Positions 24,741-36,702 of a DNA stretch of 64,000 nt are shown here, one piece after another. The notes under the pieces were generated by a model. It had not been told where the DNA came from and made no database searches. It was given only the letters and a program-made list of their open reading frames with translations. Position 1 is the stretch's first letter. Every line of letters begins with the position of its first letter. The translations under genes and the position numbers were made by a program. Origin of the DNA: Thuidium tamariscinum (taxonomy: Eukaryota; Streptophyta; Bryopsida; Hypnales; Thuidiaceae); NCBI GenBank assembly GCA_947034885.2, contig OX344749.2, positions 26,799,501 through 26,863,500 on the forward strand. The letters are read 5' to 3'.

Positions 24741-25700
24741 ATCCTTGAAGTGCTCGGGTATGAATACCCTTGCCTTCCTGAAAATTTCCTTTCCCAAATC
24801 CACAGAATGGCCAATGCGACGACAAATTTGTGCAGCAAGCAAACATTGATTCATCAGACAGGGGGAGGAGGCTGCAGTCAGTCTCTCAGTCAGTGGCTGT
24901 CCCAAGTTGGAAGCTGCCGGGGCCTTTTATTTCCATTAATTGTTCCGAGGGTTGACTGGGAAGCAGATTGGGCCATGCCGCAAGTCACTGGTGCTGGAAT
25001 TAAGTTATAGGAGCACTTTAGGTTTGCGGCGAAGCCACTCAGGACCGGTGCTTTTTTTGGGTTTTCGGACAAATGGTCATGCGGCCTTCCTTTTCATTCA
25101 AGTTGTCTGATTCCATCATTTGAAGGGGCTTCAGTTAAAGAAGGCCAATTTGGAGTGTGCAATTTCTGTATGCAATTTTTGTATGTACAGTATTGGCTTT
25201 GTATGAGAGATGAAACGAGGTTTTGGAAGCATAGTGGCCACAGTGTGCAAGACCGTGATTACAATCTGGCATTTTGTCACATTTATACTGATTTTTTTCC
25301 GACAGGCTTGAACGGAAGCTGTCCGTTTTTTTTCCAAGGAAATTGGGCTGATTGAATTGCCTCACAAAACGCCTGCTCAGGACGTGTGTGAGTCCGCTCC
25401 ACTGGTGGGTGGCCACGACTTCCGTCCGTCACTGATTTCCAGAAACCTCCGCATCTTGTTACGTCGTTTGGGTTCGCTGGGTTGACAATCAGCGAAGCCA
25501 CACTTTTTGGGAAACTGGGCGCAGGACCGAAACATGGAACATGCCCTTGAACATGCGGAAGGAATCAAAGTGGCTTAACTTATCATCCTTGTCTTTCACC
25601 AATTGAAAGAGAATGATTGAAACTGTGGCGACTGACTGAGTGCACAAACGGTCTCATGAAAATTCTGGAGAGATGCAAGCACTCGGAACAGGGACTGATG
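24741..25700. other. Balanced-composition island without identified gene
   Basis: GC rises here compared with both flanks. A minus-strand frame at 24690-24905 contains a helix-like stretch (QICRRIGHSVDLGKEIFRKA) but I recognise no family. It may be a gene remnant or an unassigned exon. Confidence 0.3.
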
Positions 25701-26644
25701 TTTCAAGAATTAGGTAGGGTGAACCTGCCATCAATCGGACACATCTGAAAACCAGACACTAACTTTGCTATTTACCACACAAGCACTATACATCACCGTA
25801 CACAAGTGAAGCTAGAAATCAGACCACCGCACACTCACTGCACACTGTGCCGTTAAGGGCTGCATTATTTTTTCCAAAAGATTTCATTCATGTTGCTTTC
25901 AAGTTGCAACAAAATGTGCAAGAAGAAACCTTTATTCATAATTTTTTTTTTGAGTCAAGCTTGACATGCCATTGAACAATCGTGCCAAATTTGAGAGCTT
26001 ACAAGTGCCTATTGACTTATAGAGAAGGATTTGAATTTGCTCTGTACGGTGAGAGGTAAGGTTACTCTAGTCAGTTTGGTCCTACAGCAATCTCTCAAGA
26101 ACTAATTCAAAGGCTAAACTCCTTTAGTTAGAAACAATTTTTGGTGTAAGGGTTTACCCTGGAAAGAGAAATGGAGTTGACATTGAACCCAAGTTGTTTC
26201 ATAGAAGCAACTGCCTTTTGAAATGTACATTATTTGTACATTGATGAAAGCAAAATCATGTATTTTGTGGAAGTGGTTGCTTCTAGAGCAAGGTTGCTTT
26301 TAGAGCACCCTACCTTACCCTCTAATACTAAATTTTGTCGTAGAATTATTTCCCATTGCCTTGCCTCCTAGATATGATACACTGTGCATCTTTTTGTCTC
26401 TAAATTTTAGAAAAAGTAGAATTAAGTCCCACTTATTAACAAATGATAGAATGAAATTATGAAATCCATCCATCGGATGCCTCATTGACTAAATTTTGTT
26501 GATTTTATCTTGACTGGATGTTAGAAACTATGCCATGTTCAAAATCTCACGCATTTCATTGAATAAGTATTGTTCAACTTTCCAAAACCTTCTGAAATAT
26601 ATGGCCAAATTAATATGCAAGTTTAGGATCACAAGCACATTATT
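25701..26644. other. AT-rich spacer
   Basis: Nothing recognised. Confidence 0.55.
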
Positions 26645-26841
26645 TAACTTAAAAGATTGTACACCTATGTTACAAGTGTCTATGTTATAGGAAACTTCCA
26701 TGACTACAATGCACCTATGGTGTATACAACTTTACCATAGGTGTTTATGTTATAAGCACCTCATCAATGGTTTTAAGGTATCCACTTACACGTAAGTTCA
26801 AATCTCATGTGCTCACACTTCTATGCTCACATGCTAACATC
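26645..26841. repeat. Repeat family B, copy B4
   Basis: Keeps CACCTATGTTACAAGTGTCT, ACCATAGGTGTTTATGTTATAAGCACC and the right end GCTCACATGCTAACATCG of the family. The left end is decayed. Confidence 0.6.
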
Positions 26842-26979
26842 GTAAGTTGTTTTTGATTCTTATTTTTCCTAGATTTGGATGTGAGAAAATTGAAGAATTG
26901 TGATATTATAGAGGTACCTATGTGCCTAGAATAGTGTTACCCACTTGTTTGCTTGACTTGTGGTTTCCCGAGGTAAAAG

Positions 26980-27690
26980 CAACCCCAGAGCTAAAGTTGG
27001 ACCACCCATTACCAATTCAAGGATGGGTTCTTGACTTGTAGGGTACTGGTATTTCCAACCAAGCAAAACTTTTTAGTGAACTGTATATGGGAGGCCGGTT
27101 GTAATGACATGCACAATACGCGAGGTTGCGAGGGACAATTGTTGGATGCCAAGTGTTACTCCACATATTATTTTGAAATTTTGTAGGCTTGAATAGAAGG
27201 CAGTCTCCTTAGTGAGTGGAATTGTAGAACTCTAAACATTAGATACTACTTTGGAACACTTTTTTGCCTCGGTCCCAAAATTCACAAGAATTTCAATTTT
27301 GCAAATAAAAAATTCCAAAAATTTTGCAACCACAATTGAGTTATTTGTAAAGTCCCCCCCCCCCCCCCCCCCTTTGGACATGACTTTTTTTGAAATTGAG
27401 AAGGCAACTATACTTGAAGCATCAAACTTTTTTGCAAGATACTTATGTCACACGACTTCAAAAGTGGGGACCAAACTTTTTTAGGCACCATTTTGATGGA
27501 AAAATAAGTTTCATACCCACTTTTATTTTGACTTTTTAACTTAACCGACTTTTTCACAAAATTCATGGGTTTAAACCCAGGTTTAGTGTACTTTATGAAT
27601 AACTCAAATATTTTCCATCTCTCTCCACGGGAAAAAATTCCATTGCACTCAATAGCTCACCATCTGTTCCATAGAAGCTTATAAATGATT
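26980..27690 (+). repeat. Dispersed repeat family D, copy D3
   Basis: Shares with D1 the ACCACCTATTACTGACCAAG-like start (here ACCACCCATTACCAATTCAAG) and TTTCCAACCAAGC. With D2 it shares GGTCCCAAAATTCACAAGAA and, near its end, CATCTCTCCACGGGAAAAA. It contains a 19-base C run at 27354-27372, an oddity in this AT-rich setting. Confidence 0.5.
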
Positions 27691-27738
27691 AAATATGGGT
27701 GATTTGACCTTACACCGTGAAGCAACCCTGTAAATGTT

Positions 27739-27773
27739 TTGCACCGTTGATCTTCCTCTGATCAACGGTGCAA
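27739..27773. repeat. Perfect 14-bp hairpin
   Basis: TTGCACCGTTGATC is followed after seven bases by its exact reverse complement. There is no T-run after it, and no gene beside it that would make it a terminator. Confidence 0.8.
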
Positions 27774-29494
27774 GTATGGACTGAAGAGCTTCTTGCCCCG
27801 GCTCTGAAGCCCATGGCAGGCAGGCCCTTGTTCAATCAGGCAGACCGCAGCCCCCCGCAGTACACAAACTTTTGCTCAATCAGTGTCTTCCGGCCAGAAC
27901 TGGCTTTCCCAATGAAGATTGGAAGCCTTGGGATTACCCCCAAACAAAGGGAAAAATCCCAGCCTGCGGCCTGCCTGGGTAGAAGACTCAGACACAATAA
28001 CTTAATATAATGTAGGTTTTGAGAGCCCTTTTTCCAATGGCTTTCAGAGGCTGGCATGCACTGAAGGCACAAAAGAGGCTTGCGCAATAATGCTCCCGAG
28101 CCGCCCGCTTGAAACCATTGTAAGGAGTAACTGCACCCAATTGTGACCCCTTTCTAAAACCAACCCCAACGTACAGATGCTTCCCTGAAATGTACGGTCT
28201 CTATTCATTCATGAGAGATGGAGCCTAGATTCCATCTATTGGGTACACCTCTATTTGGCACTTTGAAAATTATTCATGGGATGTACAAAAATCTGCAAAA
28301 GAAGGGAATCTATAGTGAACAAGGGTCAAAAAGATTGAAAGGGGCTTTTAGTATTTTGGAAAAATGTAGGTGTTTGAAACATGATGTACAATACAAACTA
28401 GGTAAGAATCATATGAACTTCCTATTCTACCATTCAAATTTGTTTGCATAGTATAGGAAGAATTGGGATTTTTCATCTTGTATAATTTGCACTCAATTCC
28501 TATGCCATCCAAATCAAGCACGCCAAATTTGAGTATCAAAAAAGCTACATTCCTTTATTGGTGAATCTTTAAAGTTAGTTTTCATGTTTTTTACATTATA
28601 TTTTCTTGAAAACAATTGGTGATAATTTTTTTAATTCAATTGCATGGACTTGTAGGGAACATCCGTACACACATCTTTCATATCAAAAAACACCCCATTA
28701 AGTACCAAAAATATAATCTAGGAAGAGTTCAATGTGAGGTGTCATATGATCAAACTTTGTAAAGAAGATATCTTTATATTTTAACTAGATTTTTCTATTT
28801 GACACTCACATTGTAAATAATTTTAAACATTTGAGCATGATGGTACAATTACCATGCCAAAATCTAATTACAATATATATAAGGGCATTGTCACCCCAAC
28901 ATTTAAATCTTTGTAAAGCAAACACTGAAACTTTTTTGAAGATGCTTATTGAAGAAAAGATGTACATATGCCGGATGTTTCCAACAAATCTTCATGATTA
29001 AATTTGTGAATATTCATCACCAATGTTTTCCAACAAATTACTATGAAATTGAATGAGGAATTTCACTAAAAATGGAGTTTGTTTTTCTCAAAATTGAAAT
29101 TTGGTATTCTTGATTGGAATTATGTAAGAAGTGAGTATTAATTATGGAAGACAAAAAATTTCACTTCTTTTCTATATTATGCAAAAAAAAGTTGAATGGC
29201 AAAATAAATAGTTTGTATGATTATTGACTTGTATTGTACAACCCCTCCACACTTTGATGTATAGCAAAGGTAGATATATTTGTACTAAACAATGTCGGTT
29301 AATTAGTATGGGTCCATGAAAGCCCATATTCAATGTAAAATGTTCTTATGAGCTCCAATAAGGTCATGATAAACAAACAACTAGGTGATTAGAAAATGGA
29401 AACAATCCTTCATTGCTAGCTGGAATGCATTTTAGTGTAGTTGATATCTTATGTGCATCTGGAATTGTGACATAGTTATATACTATTAGTACTT
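27774..29494. other. Spacer; mixed then AT-rich
   Basis: Composition is balanced to about 28130, then AT-rich. No gene recognised; the frames at 27768-28010 and 28218-28451 show no family features. Confidence 0.45.
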
Positions 29495-29760
29495 GTGTAG
29501 ACTGATGGCACACTAAGGTAGGCACCTCAAAAGCACTAGTGATCCTAAACCATCATCTATAATTTGTGTACATTTCCAAAATTTGTTACGTACCTATGTG
29601 GAAAAAATGCTTTTAGGTTCAAACTTTGCTCCTTTATAACTTTTGCATACAATATCCAAATGTTGCATTCTTTAGTGCATTAAAACCTCCTTTCACTTGC
29701 CAATAAAAAAAATAAAAAAATAAAAAAATTGTAGACTTCTATAACACATAAACGTAGTTA
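29495..29760 (+). repeat. Dispersed repeat family E, copy E2
   Basis: Second copy of the block at 15355-15590, in the same orientation. It carries an A-rich (AAATAA)n-like stretch at 29703-29729. Confidence 0.45.
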
Positions 29761-30931
29761 TTTTTAAAATTCCTTCTCCATTAGCTATTAGTCTACTAGA
29801 AGACTATTTCTTCCAAATTTCAGCTCAAAATTCGTTTTTTTGGATGCTAAATAATACTATAAAACTCCAAATGGGTAAGTGTGATAATCAATCAAGGTCT
29901 ATTTTAAATAGTTAAAAAAAATTTAATTAAGAAAAAATTAGGTAAGGTGTATACTAGTCATCAGTACCTTTTCAATAAATCTTGATTCATTTAAAGTCAA
30001 AATACAAAAGTTATGGTCAAAAAACATATCAACACATCATGTGGCACAAAATAGTACAAGTGTTTCTTGCATTCACTGAGTAGCAATTAGTGACACTTTT
30101 AGGTTACCTACCTTATGTATATTGATACTATTTATTTATTATAGCTATCAAGTTCTATAGTTAAAACACAAAAAGACACAGTTTTGAGGAACTGGGCTAT
30201 TTTCAGTCAATTTTATGATTTCAAACTTGGAGTTAGGCTTGCACCCAAATCACTTTACAATGATTATTTCATATTCATTTAACCACGCTAAGCAATGTTT
30301 GATGGTACTCAATGTGTTAATACAATGGCTTAATAGGGGTATTGAAGTTCTAAGCATGAGAAGTGAAAAGTGAAATATATTAATAATTCATAAATGTTAA
30401 ATTGGGTGTTAAAATGCATCTCTTAAGTTCCAAAAATGCCACTTAGCTACATCATTTGATCATTGCCTTTGAATGATTTCAAATGATCAATCTTCAACTA
30501 ATGACTATGATTTTTCATCCAATAGAATGAAGTTTATGAAGCTTTAGGTTCTTTTCCAATTTAAAAATGAGATTATTTCTAAACTTGGATATTTCACTAA
30601 AATTGAACGTAAAAACAATTCTCACAATGCATAGATTTCCTAATTGTAGAATTATGATATAGAAATCAATATGGTTTACATTGTTATTTTTTTGAATTCA
30701 ATGCACACTTTTAAAGGGAAATTTAAGATTTATTGAGAGTATTTGTTATTTGGTAATTATATCTCTTTAAAGATGGTAAGGCCCAATTTGTACCATTTTT
30801 TTGCCATTTTAAAGAGTGTATATAAATCTCTTTGTTATTTATGCATTGATTTTATCTCTATATTTTAAATTAATTCATGCAATATTCTTCATTTTATCTA
30901 ATGATACAAAAAACTTATCATTTTAGATTAT
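29761..30931. other. AT-rich spacer
   Basis: Nothing recognised. Confidence 0.55.
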
Positions 30932-31251
30932 ATGGCAAATTTCGTTAAAATGGTGGAATTCCATTAGTTTGACACACTTTTGATAGTTCAAACCGCATGG
31001 TATGAAATCTAAAATTGTCATAGGTTTTTGAAATCTACATATGTTGTAGATGACTAAAATCTACACTTGTCCAAGATGTTTCAGACCGCGTAGTCTAAAA
31101 TCTAAATGTGTCATAGATTTTGAAAATCTACATATATCCTAGATGTTTGAAATCTATATTGTTCCTAGATGTCGATTTTTAGTTCAGACCGTGCGGTTTG
31201 AAAAATGGCATAAGGAGTACCACCATTTTAACGAAATTTCAAATTTGCCAT
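30932..31251. repeat. MITE family F, copy F1 (320 bp)
   Basis: The terminal inverted repeat AAATTTCGTTAAAATGGTGG at 30937-30956 is exactly matched on the other strand at 31220-31239; flanking ATGGC...GCCAT extends it. The interior is a run of AAATCTACAT / AGATGTTT-like units and the palindromic TTCAGACCGCGTAGTCT. A short relative is at 33320-33442. Confidence 0.8.
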
Positions 31252-32079
31252 TTATATTCTCCACAATATAATCGATCAAAAATTCAAAATAGTTATTTTA
31301 CAATTGTTGATCCTTTAAACATCTTTACAAGTTTGATTTTCTCCTTTAGAAATAGGATGAGCCAAAACCATGTATGTACTCAAAGTTGTGCCCTAATAAA
31401 TCTAGACTTGGTAATGAAGATATTATTTTTAGCTTGACTTTAAATTCATATTTTGTTTTTCTTGGACATCCTATAAATAAGATTACTTCATTTAATCAAT
31501 ATTATGTATTCCACCATTGAAAAGACTAATTGAACTCCTATTGATTTCAATATTTAATCAAAGCAAACATTAAAAATGTAGAATAAGAGATATAGAGGCT
31601 AAAAGTTGATCATCAATTAATTCAACTTTCAAAGCTACATGAGAAATGATGTAAAATACCACCCATTCTTTTAAGTGCAACCTACAAATTCAAATATACA
31701 CTCAATTTCAAAGCCCTCAATCCTAGTAGTATTAGAGTCTTGGAGATAAATTTCCTAATTCTTCTTATGCCACCAAAAAAAGATAATTATTAAAACTCAA
31801 TATGACTTCATTTTATATATATATATATAAGACACAAATGAAATGGAATTTCATTGCAATGAATGTAAAATACTTCATTTGATATTTTGATTTGAGATCG
31901 GGGCCTCATCAATAGATACTCATAGTTGCCAAATGCTTGACATATATATAGGACACTCCAATTAGGATCCAACATTGTTCCATTTATGACTTTGACTTTG
32001 AACTCTCATAACTTTTGCACGCCAACTGAAACATTCAACGTTGGTCCCTTCTTGGATTGTTGTCAGTGAAATTTGCTCA
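31252..32079. other. AT-rich spacer
   Basis: No gene. A short (TA)n run lies at about 31815-31829. Confidence 0.55.
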
Positions 32080-33319
32080 GAGAAAGTTCATCCTAGCTCC
32101 CTCCCTTCAGTTAGTGATTGGATGATACATATATAAATACCGGTGCACCCAGTCTGGTATGAGTGGAATTCAGCTGAAGCTAGCTTTGTCGTCAAAAGTC
32201 CTCCGTCGTCCATATATGCCATGCCTGCGAGACTTATTTAATGCAGAAGCCAAGACAGAGGAGCAATAGATTGCACAGGACAAAATAAAGAACCTCACTC
32301 TCTCGCCTGCTGTGCTTCCTCACCAGCACATCGATCCGTGTCCCAAGTCCTAACGAAATCATTCATGCTTCAATTCCATGGCCCTGCAACACCCGCCTAC
32401 TACAAGCTGGAAGAGAATGATATACAGTGTCAGACAAACGAAAAAATTAATGTACGTACGTACTAGCTTTCCATGCCAATACATCGACATCGATCGATCA
32501 GCCTGGCTACGGCACGTGCAACACCCATCGTTCGATCGGCCTATGAACTCAACTAATTCACACTCTTTTTGTTTTTCGAATCTCAGAAAGCTAGCTCATG
32601 CAGTGAGCTGTATCGATCACGACATTGGAGTGGGAGTGGGAGTGGACTCATCGATCAGTAGGAGGCTTCGCAACATCAAGCGCTACACTTGTGATCGACC
32701 AATCGACTAGCTGTACGTATGTACGTACAGTACGTCGAATTGCGACGGGTTCATTCGATTCATTCGATCGGACACGTACTCGCTCTGTAGGCTCAGACAC
32801 GCAGTCTGTACGTAGGGCAGCTAGCCGTCGTACGTACGAGTTGTTGACAGCAACGCCACATTGGCAATGCTTTTTGTTTGGGGTCTCAGCTCTCAAGTCT
32901 CAAGTCTCACCAACTGAGGTCATGCCAGAGATTTCTTCTCTGTAGATGAATATTATTGCAGCTGCTGCTACGGACTGCGCGCCCCTGGTCTTGTGCGGAG
33001 CAGGATCGGACAGCAGAGCTAGCGAGCGAGACTGATGTGCAGCTAGCTAGCTGCAGCATGATTAATTAAGTTAGTGACAGAATTCACCGTGCCATTGGGC
33101 GGTGGGGAGGCCAGAAAAGACGGAGTCTCGCACTCAATCTTTTTCACTACCGGTATGACTGGGACTGGGACCTCAAAGTTGCAGGTTTGATACTCCGCAC
33201 TAGGTAGGCAGGGTGGGTAGGTGCAGGTGGGTGGGTGCAGGGAGGAAACCAGTACAGGGGAAAAAATAATGGGGGTCCAGCCATTCGGGAATGAAGTCTG
33301 CTTACAATTGAAGGAACAG
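32080..33319. other. GC-richer island with TATA box but no visible protein gene
   Basis: A 1.2-kb island of balanced composition begins with a good TATA-like element (TATATAAATA at about 32131). It is unusually rich in self-complementary tetramers: ACGTACGTACGTAC near 32452, CGATCGATC near 32491, GTACGTACAGTACG near 32720 and GCTAGCTAGC near 33043. Open frames (for example 32378-32710) show no family features. Candidate non-coding transcript or detached promoter. Confidence 0.35.
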
Positions 33320-33442
33320 ATATTTCGTTAAAACGATGCCATTCTTCTGCCATTTTTTCATTCATTTTCTAGGACTAGAATAGATTTCAGACCACATGGT
33401 CTAGATTTAGAAGTGCCAAGCACGGACCATTTTAACAAAATA
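33320..33442. repeat. MITE family F, copy F2 (123 bp, internally deleted)
   Basis: Left end ATTTCGTTAAAACGATGCC, right end GGACCATTTTAACAAAAT, with CAGACCACATGGTCTAGATTT inside. These are the same landmarks as F1 in shorter form. Confidence 0.65.
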
Positions 33443-33879
33443 CGTAGTATTAGATAAGGTGAATTCTTTCTGGTAGACTCTTTGCTCATTGTAATCTTAG
33501 AGCCAGTTTATTTTTTCTTGATCTGCAATGATTAGAAATTTGGTGGCTGTGAGATGAATGAACTCATAATCATGTACTCTGACTTCCAGTTCTATCCCTG
33601 GGGTCAATCCTTTGATGATAAGCTAAGGTAACTTAGACAAGTCTATTGTCATGCAAACTAGCCAAATCTGCCTATCTTGGGGTCAACTCCTAGAGCTGCA
33701 CATGTTTTTCAAAGGTGTGCACTTCTTTCACAAATCAAACCCAAATAAAATTATTATTTTCTTCTTGATAAAATTGTAATTTTCACGAATTTTTTAAGTT
33801 GTCTACTTTGAAATTACAAAACCTTGATTTCAAAGAATGGAGGCATGAACATCCTATAAAACAACTTATAATTGTTCTC
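33443..33879. other. Spacer
   Basis: Nothing recognised. Confidence 0.5.
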
Positions 33880-35150
33880 CCTCATATTCAATGATAATTG
33901 ACCCCTTGAGTTCCTTGACTATATTTATTCAAAAAACGGTCAAAAACTGCCATTTCTAATATCAATATCAATTCTTTATTAACTCTTTTTTTGAGATTTG
34001 CAACTGTAAAATCTTGTAGTAAATTGGTTTAAGAATATGAGCAAAACAAATTCAAAGTTTCTTACCATGTATATTGCAAGATACTAGCATTTGAATGTTC
34101 AAAAATCATTTTTCTTACCCGTAGGGAAAATAGGGCACCTACACTTCAAAATGAAAAAAATCATATGAAAAATGGTCCAAAATGGTTATGCCTCTTTGGA
34201 TTCATTGTTGAGGTCTACTAGGATACTTGGCTAAAAAATTTCAAATTATTTAGAATTGCACAATATGTAGGAAAGATATAGTAAGTAAGAAGAAGTAGCA
34301 AATAATTTTAAATGCAAAATTGTTAAGAATTTAATTGCGGAATTGAAAAATGTCAATCCCAATGGTTGGAATGTTGTAATAAACAATCTACATCTTATGA
34401 TTTTAATTTTTTCAAAAAACGTTGAAAATTGAGTAAAATCAAGGATTTCAAAGTTTATTTTAGAGTAGAGAATCTATAATTGCATGTAAACAAAATACCT
34501 CATAAATTTTGACTCATTGATAAAAATGAATAGATTCAAAGCTTTCCATGCATACATAAATGAAGAAAACCAATTTCAAATTTTTATTTTAGATAAAAGT
34601 GATTTTTACAATTTGCTCAAACAACCCATTTACAAAAAACCCATATATATTAGGCCATAACTTTTGACTCATATTTCCAAATGTTGTGATTTTTAGTACA
34701 CATGAAAGATATTCTTCGCCCCCACTTTCTTTAAAATTTGAGCCCAAAATATAAAAATCTTCAGTCACAAGTCATTAGGAGAGATTTGAGGCCTCTAGGA
34801 GCCCGCGAGTTCCCACAACCCGAAATCCTGTAATCTGCCGCGGGAACGCAGTTCAGCAGGGAGTCCTATGTGGTCGAGCGACTGCCACGTCATTAACTTA
34901 AAAAAAAAAATTGGGGACTTTTTTTCATATTTCAAAACCCTATTTTTTTTTTTTTTTTTTTTTTGAGAAATTCTGGCCCGACAGTAGCCAGCCATTCCCC
35001 AGACCAGTTTCGGGAATAGTCCTGAAACGGCCCGTTGGAGCCCTCAAATCCCTCCTAAGTACTTGCCCAAAATTGCTATGCTACCAAATTTAGCAATCTA
35101 GTCCTTTAGAGGTTAAGTATTCACCTTTAAAGAATTGACATCTTATCCCT
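33880..35150 (+). repeat. Dispersed repeat family R, copy R2 (interrupted by MITE A6)
   Basis: Aligns with the reverse complement of 7560-8540 and with 43800-44750. The repeat runs to 34772, is interrupted by MITE A6, and resumes at about 35055 with AAGTACTTGCCCAAAATTGC and GGTTAAGTATTCACC, matching the uninterrupted copy R1. Confidence 0.75.
34773..35058 (+). repeat. MITE family A, copy A6, inserted in repeat R2
   Basis: Terminal inverted repeats are TTAGGAGAGATTTGAGG at the left and CCTCAAATCCCTCCTAA at the right. It contains GCGGGAACGC, GTGGTCGAGCGACTGCCACG and CCTGAAACGGCCCG landmarks. Flanks are ...CAAGT and AAGTAC..., suggesting a short (about 4-bp AAGT) target duplication. Confidence 0.8.
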
Positions 35151-36143
35151 TGTTGGCATTAACTCTAAAGTGCACTAAAGTCCAATTTCTAGACAATGAA
35201 TAGATAGGCAATCACTATTCTTTCTTGTTACTACTTAGATGAAACTATGAAAGTTATTTTGTTAGAGATACTCTACCAAGTTGTTGTCCTATCTAAGGAT
35301 TGGATTTGGTATTATTAGTGTACATATATTTCTAAAATTACAAATGCGAAAGTATGTCAAGTGGTTGACTAAGTCAAAATTGCATTGACTCTAGTTCAAA
35401 ATTAGATTTGCAAAATGAGGTTATAAAATTAAAGAACTAAATAATTTTAAAAAATCACCATATCTAGAATAACCTAATTTCTAACCTATTTCAAGCAAAA
35501 ATTCAACTAAAAAATTCATAATATTTTTCCTATAATTAAATTTTGAAAGAATTTTGATTTTCCTTTCCAAAATTATAGAAAAATGTTGGTGAAATTATTG
35601 GTGAATCTATTGATACAAATGGAATCCAAAATTCATTGTCTACAATTTGTATTTGTATGTCAATTCCAAAATATTCTTTTAAATTGTACTTCATGATGAT
35701 TTCCCTAATCACCTATTCCGAAGAAGAATTTTTATACTTAGAGATTAACATAGTGATTTTGTTGGAAAATAAATGGATTTGGATGAGTTTTGAAAAAAAA
35801 TTGGGGCCAAAAATATGGTGATGGAACTAGACATTGAATATAAATGGGTTGGTCTATTTAAGCAAGGCTAATGATTCTCCTATTGCACAATTTAAGCTCC
35901 TTTCAATTGTTGTTAAGGAAAATTTTAATTTAAATTAATCCTTAAAGCATTTCATGGCATAGAATAAGGTTTCGCATTTTAAACAAGTCCTTATGAATAC
36001 TATTTTTGTTACTCTTTCTAAAACTTCTCTAAAACTTTTTAATACAATCTTATAGAGTGGAGTGTTTTCTAATTTTTCAAAAAATCAATGTTGGATTATA
36101 TTGAAAAATTTGAAATGATGGCAAGTAACATTCTAACAATATG
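35151..36143. other. AT-rich spacer
   Basis: Nothing recognised. Confidence 0.55.
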
Positions 36144-36281
36144 CACTATAAAAAAACAAGGGTATAAATGACTTGCCTACAATGATTGTAGAAGTCATTT
36201 CTTGTTCACAATGACTACAAAACAATCATTTTGCAATCATTGTTAAGTTATAGTCATTGCAAACCCTTATTTATTATAGTA
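36144..36281. repeat. Small inverted-repeat element (138 bp)
   Basis: Starts CACTATAAAAAAACAAGGGT and ends ACCCTTATTTATTATAGTAA, an imperfect inverted repeat. The interior is made of further inverted pieces on AATGACT / AGTCATT. It fits a MITE; the terminal CACTA resemblance alone does not fix the superfamily. Confidence 0.6.
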
Positions 36282-36590
36282 ATGGATATCCAAAATGATT
36301 TTGTAATGATAGTAAATTGAAAGTATGTCTACTAAAAAATCATGTGTTTTTTAGTCCAAAATGTGACCTTCAAAGTTGAACATTATAAATTTGTTGTGTT
36401 AAGAAAAACAAACTTGGAGGTTTATTTAACTTCTAAATTTTGAAGGCCATTTTTTTTCAAAAGCCACTGAAGAGTGCTATTTTCAATGGCAAAAACAAAC
36501 ATTTTAAGTATTTTCTTGGCATATACAACCACAATGTCGTGTCACTCTACATCGTCAACAGTAAATGTTGTAAACTACTAGTATTAAAAT

Positions 36591-36604
36591 ACACACACAC
36601 ATAC

Positions 36605-36658
<54 letters not shown>
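36591..36658 (+). repeat. (AC)n then (AT)~25 microsatellite
   Basis: ACACACACAC near 36592, then an uninterrupted AT run from about 36609 to 36658. It lies 45 bases left of the large palindrome. Confidence 0.9.
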
Positions 36659-36662
<4 letters not shown>

Positions 36663-36702
36663 ACCCACATTATAGTAAGGCATGGTGAACAACCATTCAA
36701 TT

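Noticed and set aside
27739..27773. Hairpin as a transcription terminator
   Set aside because: Eukaryotic nuclear context, no T-run and no adjacent gene.
32090..32125. Sequence AGCTCCCTCCCTTCAGTTAG resembling the complement of miR319
   Set aside because: It contains an extra CCCT within the match and no opposite arm forming a precursor hairpin was found.
36144..36281. CACTA-superfamily membership from the CACTATAA start
   Set aside because: Ends are imperfect, there are no subterminal repeats and no clear 3-bp target duplication; kept as an unclassified small inverted-repeat element.
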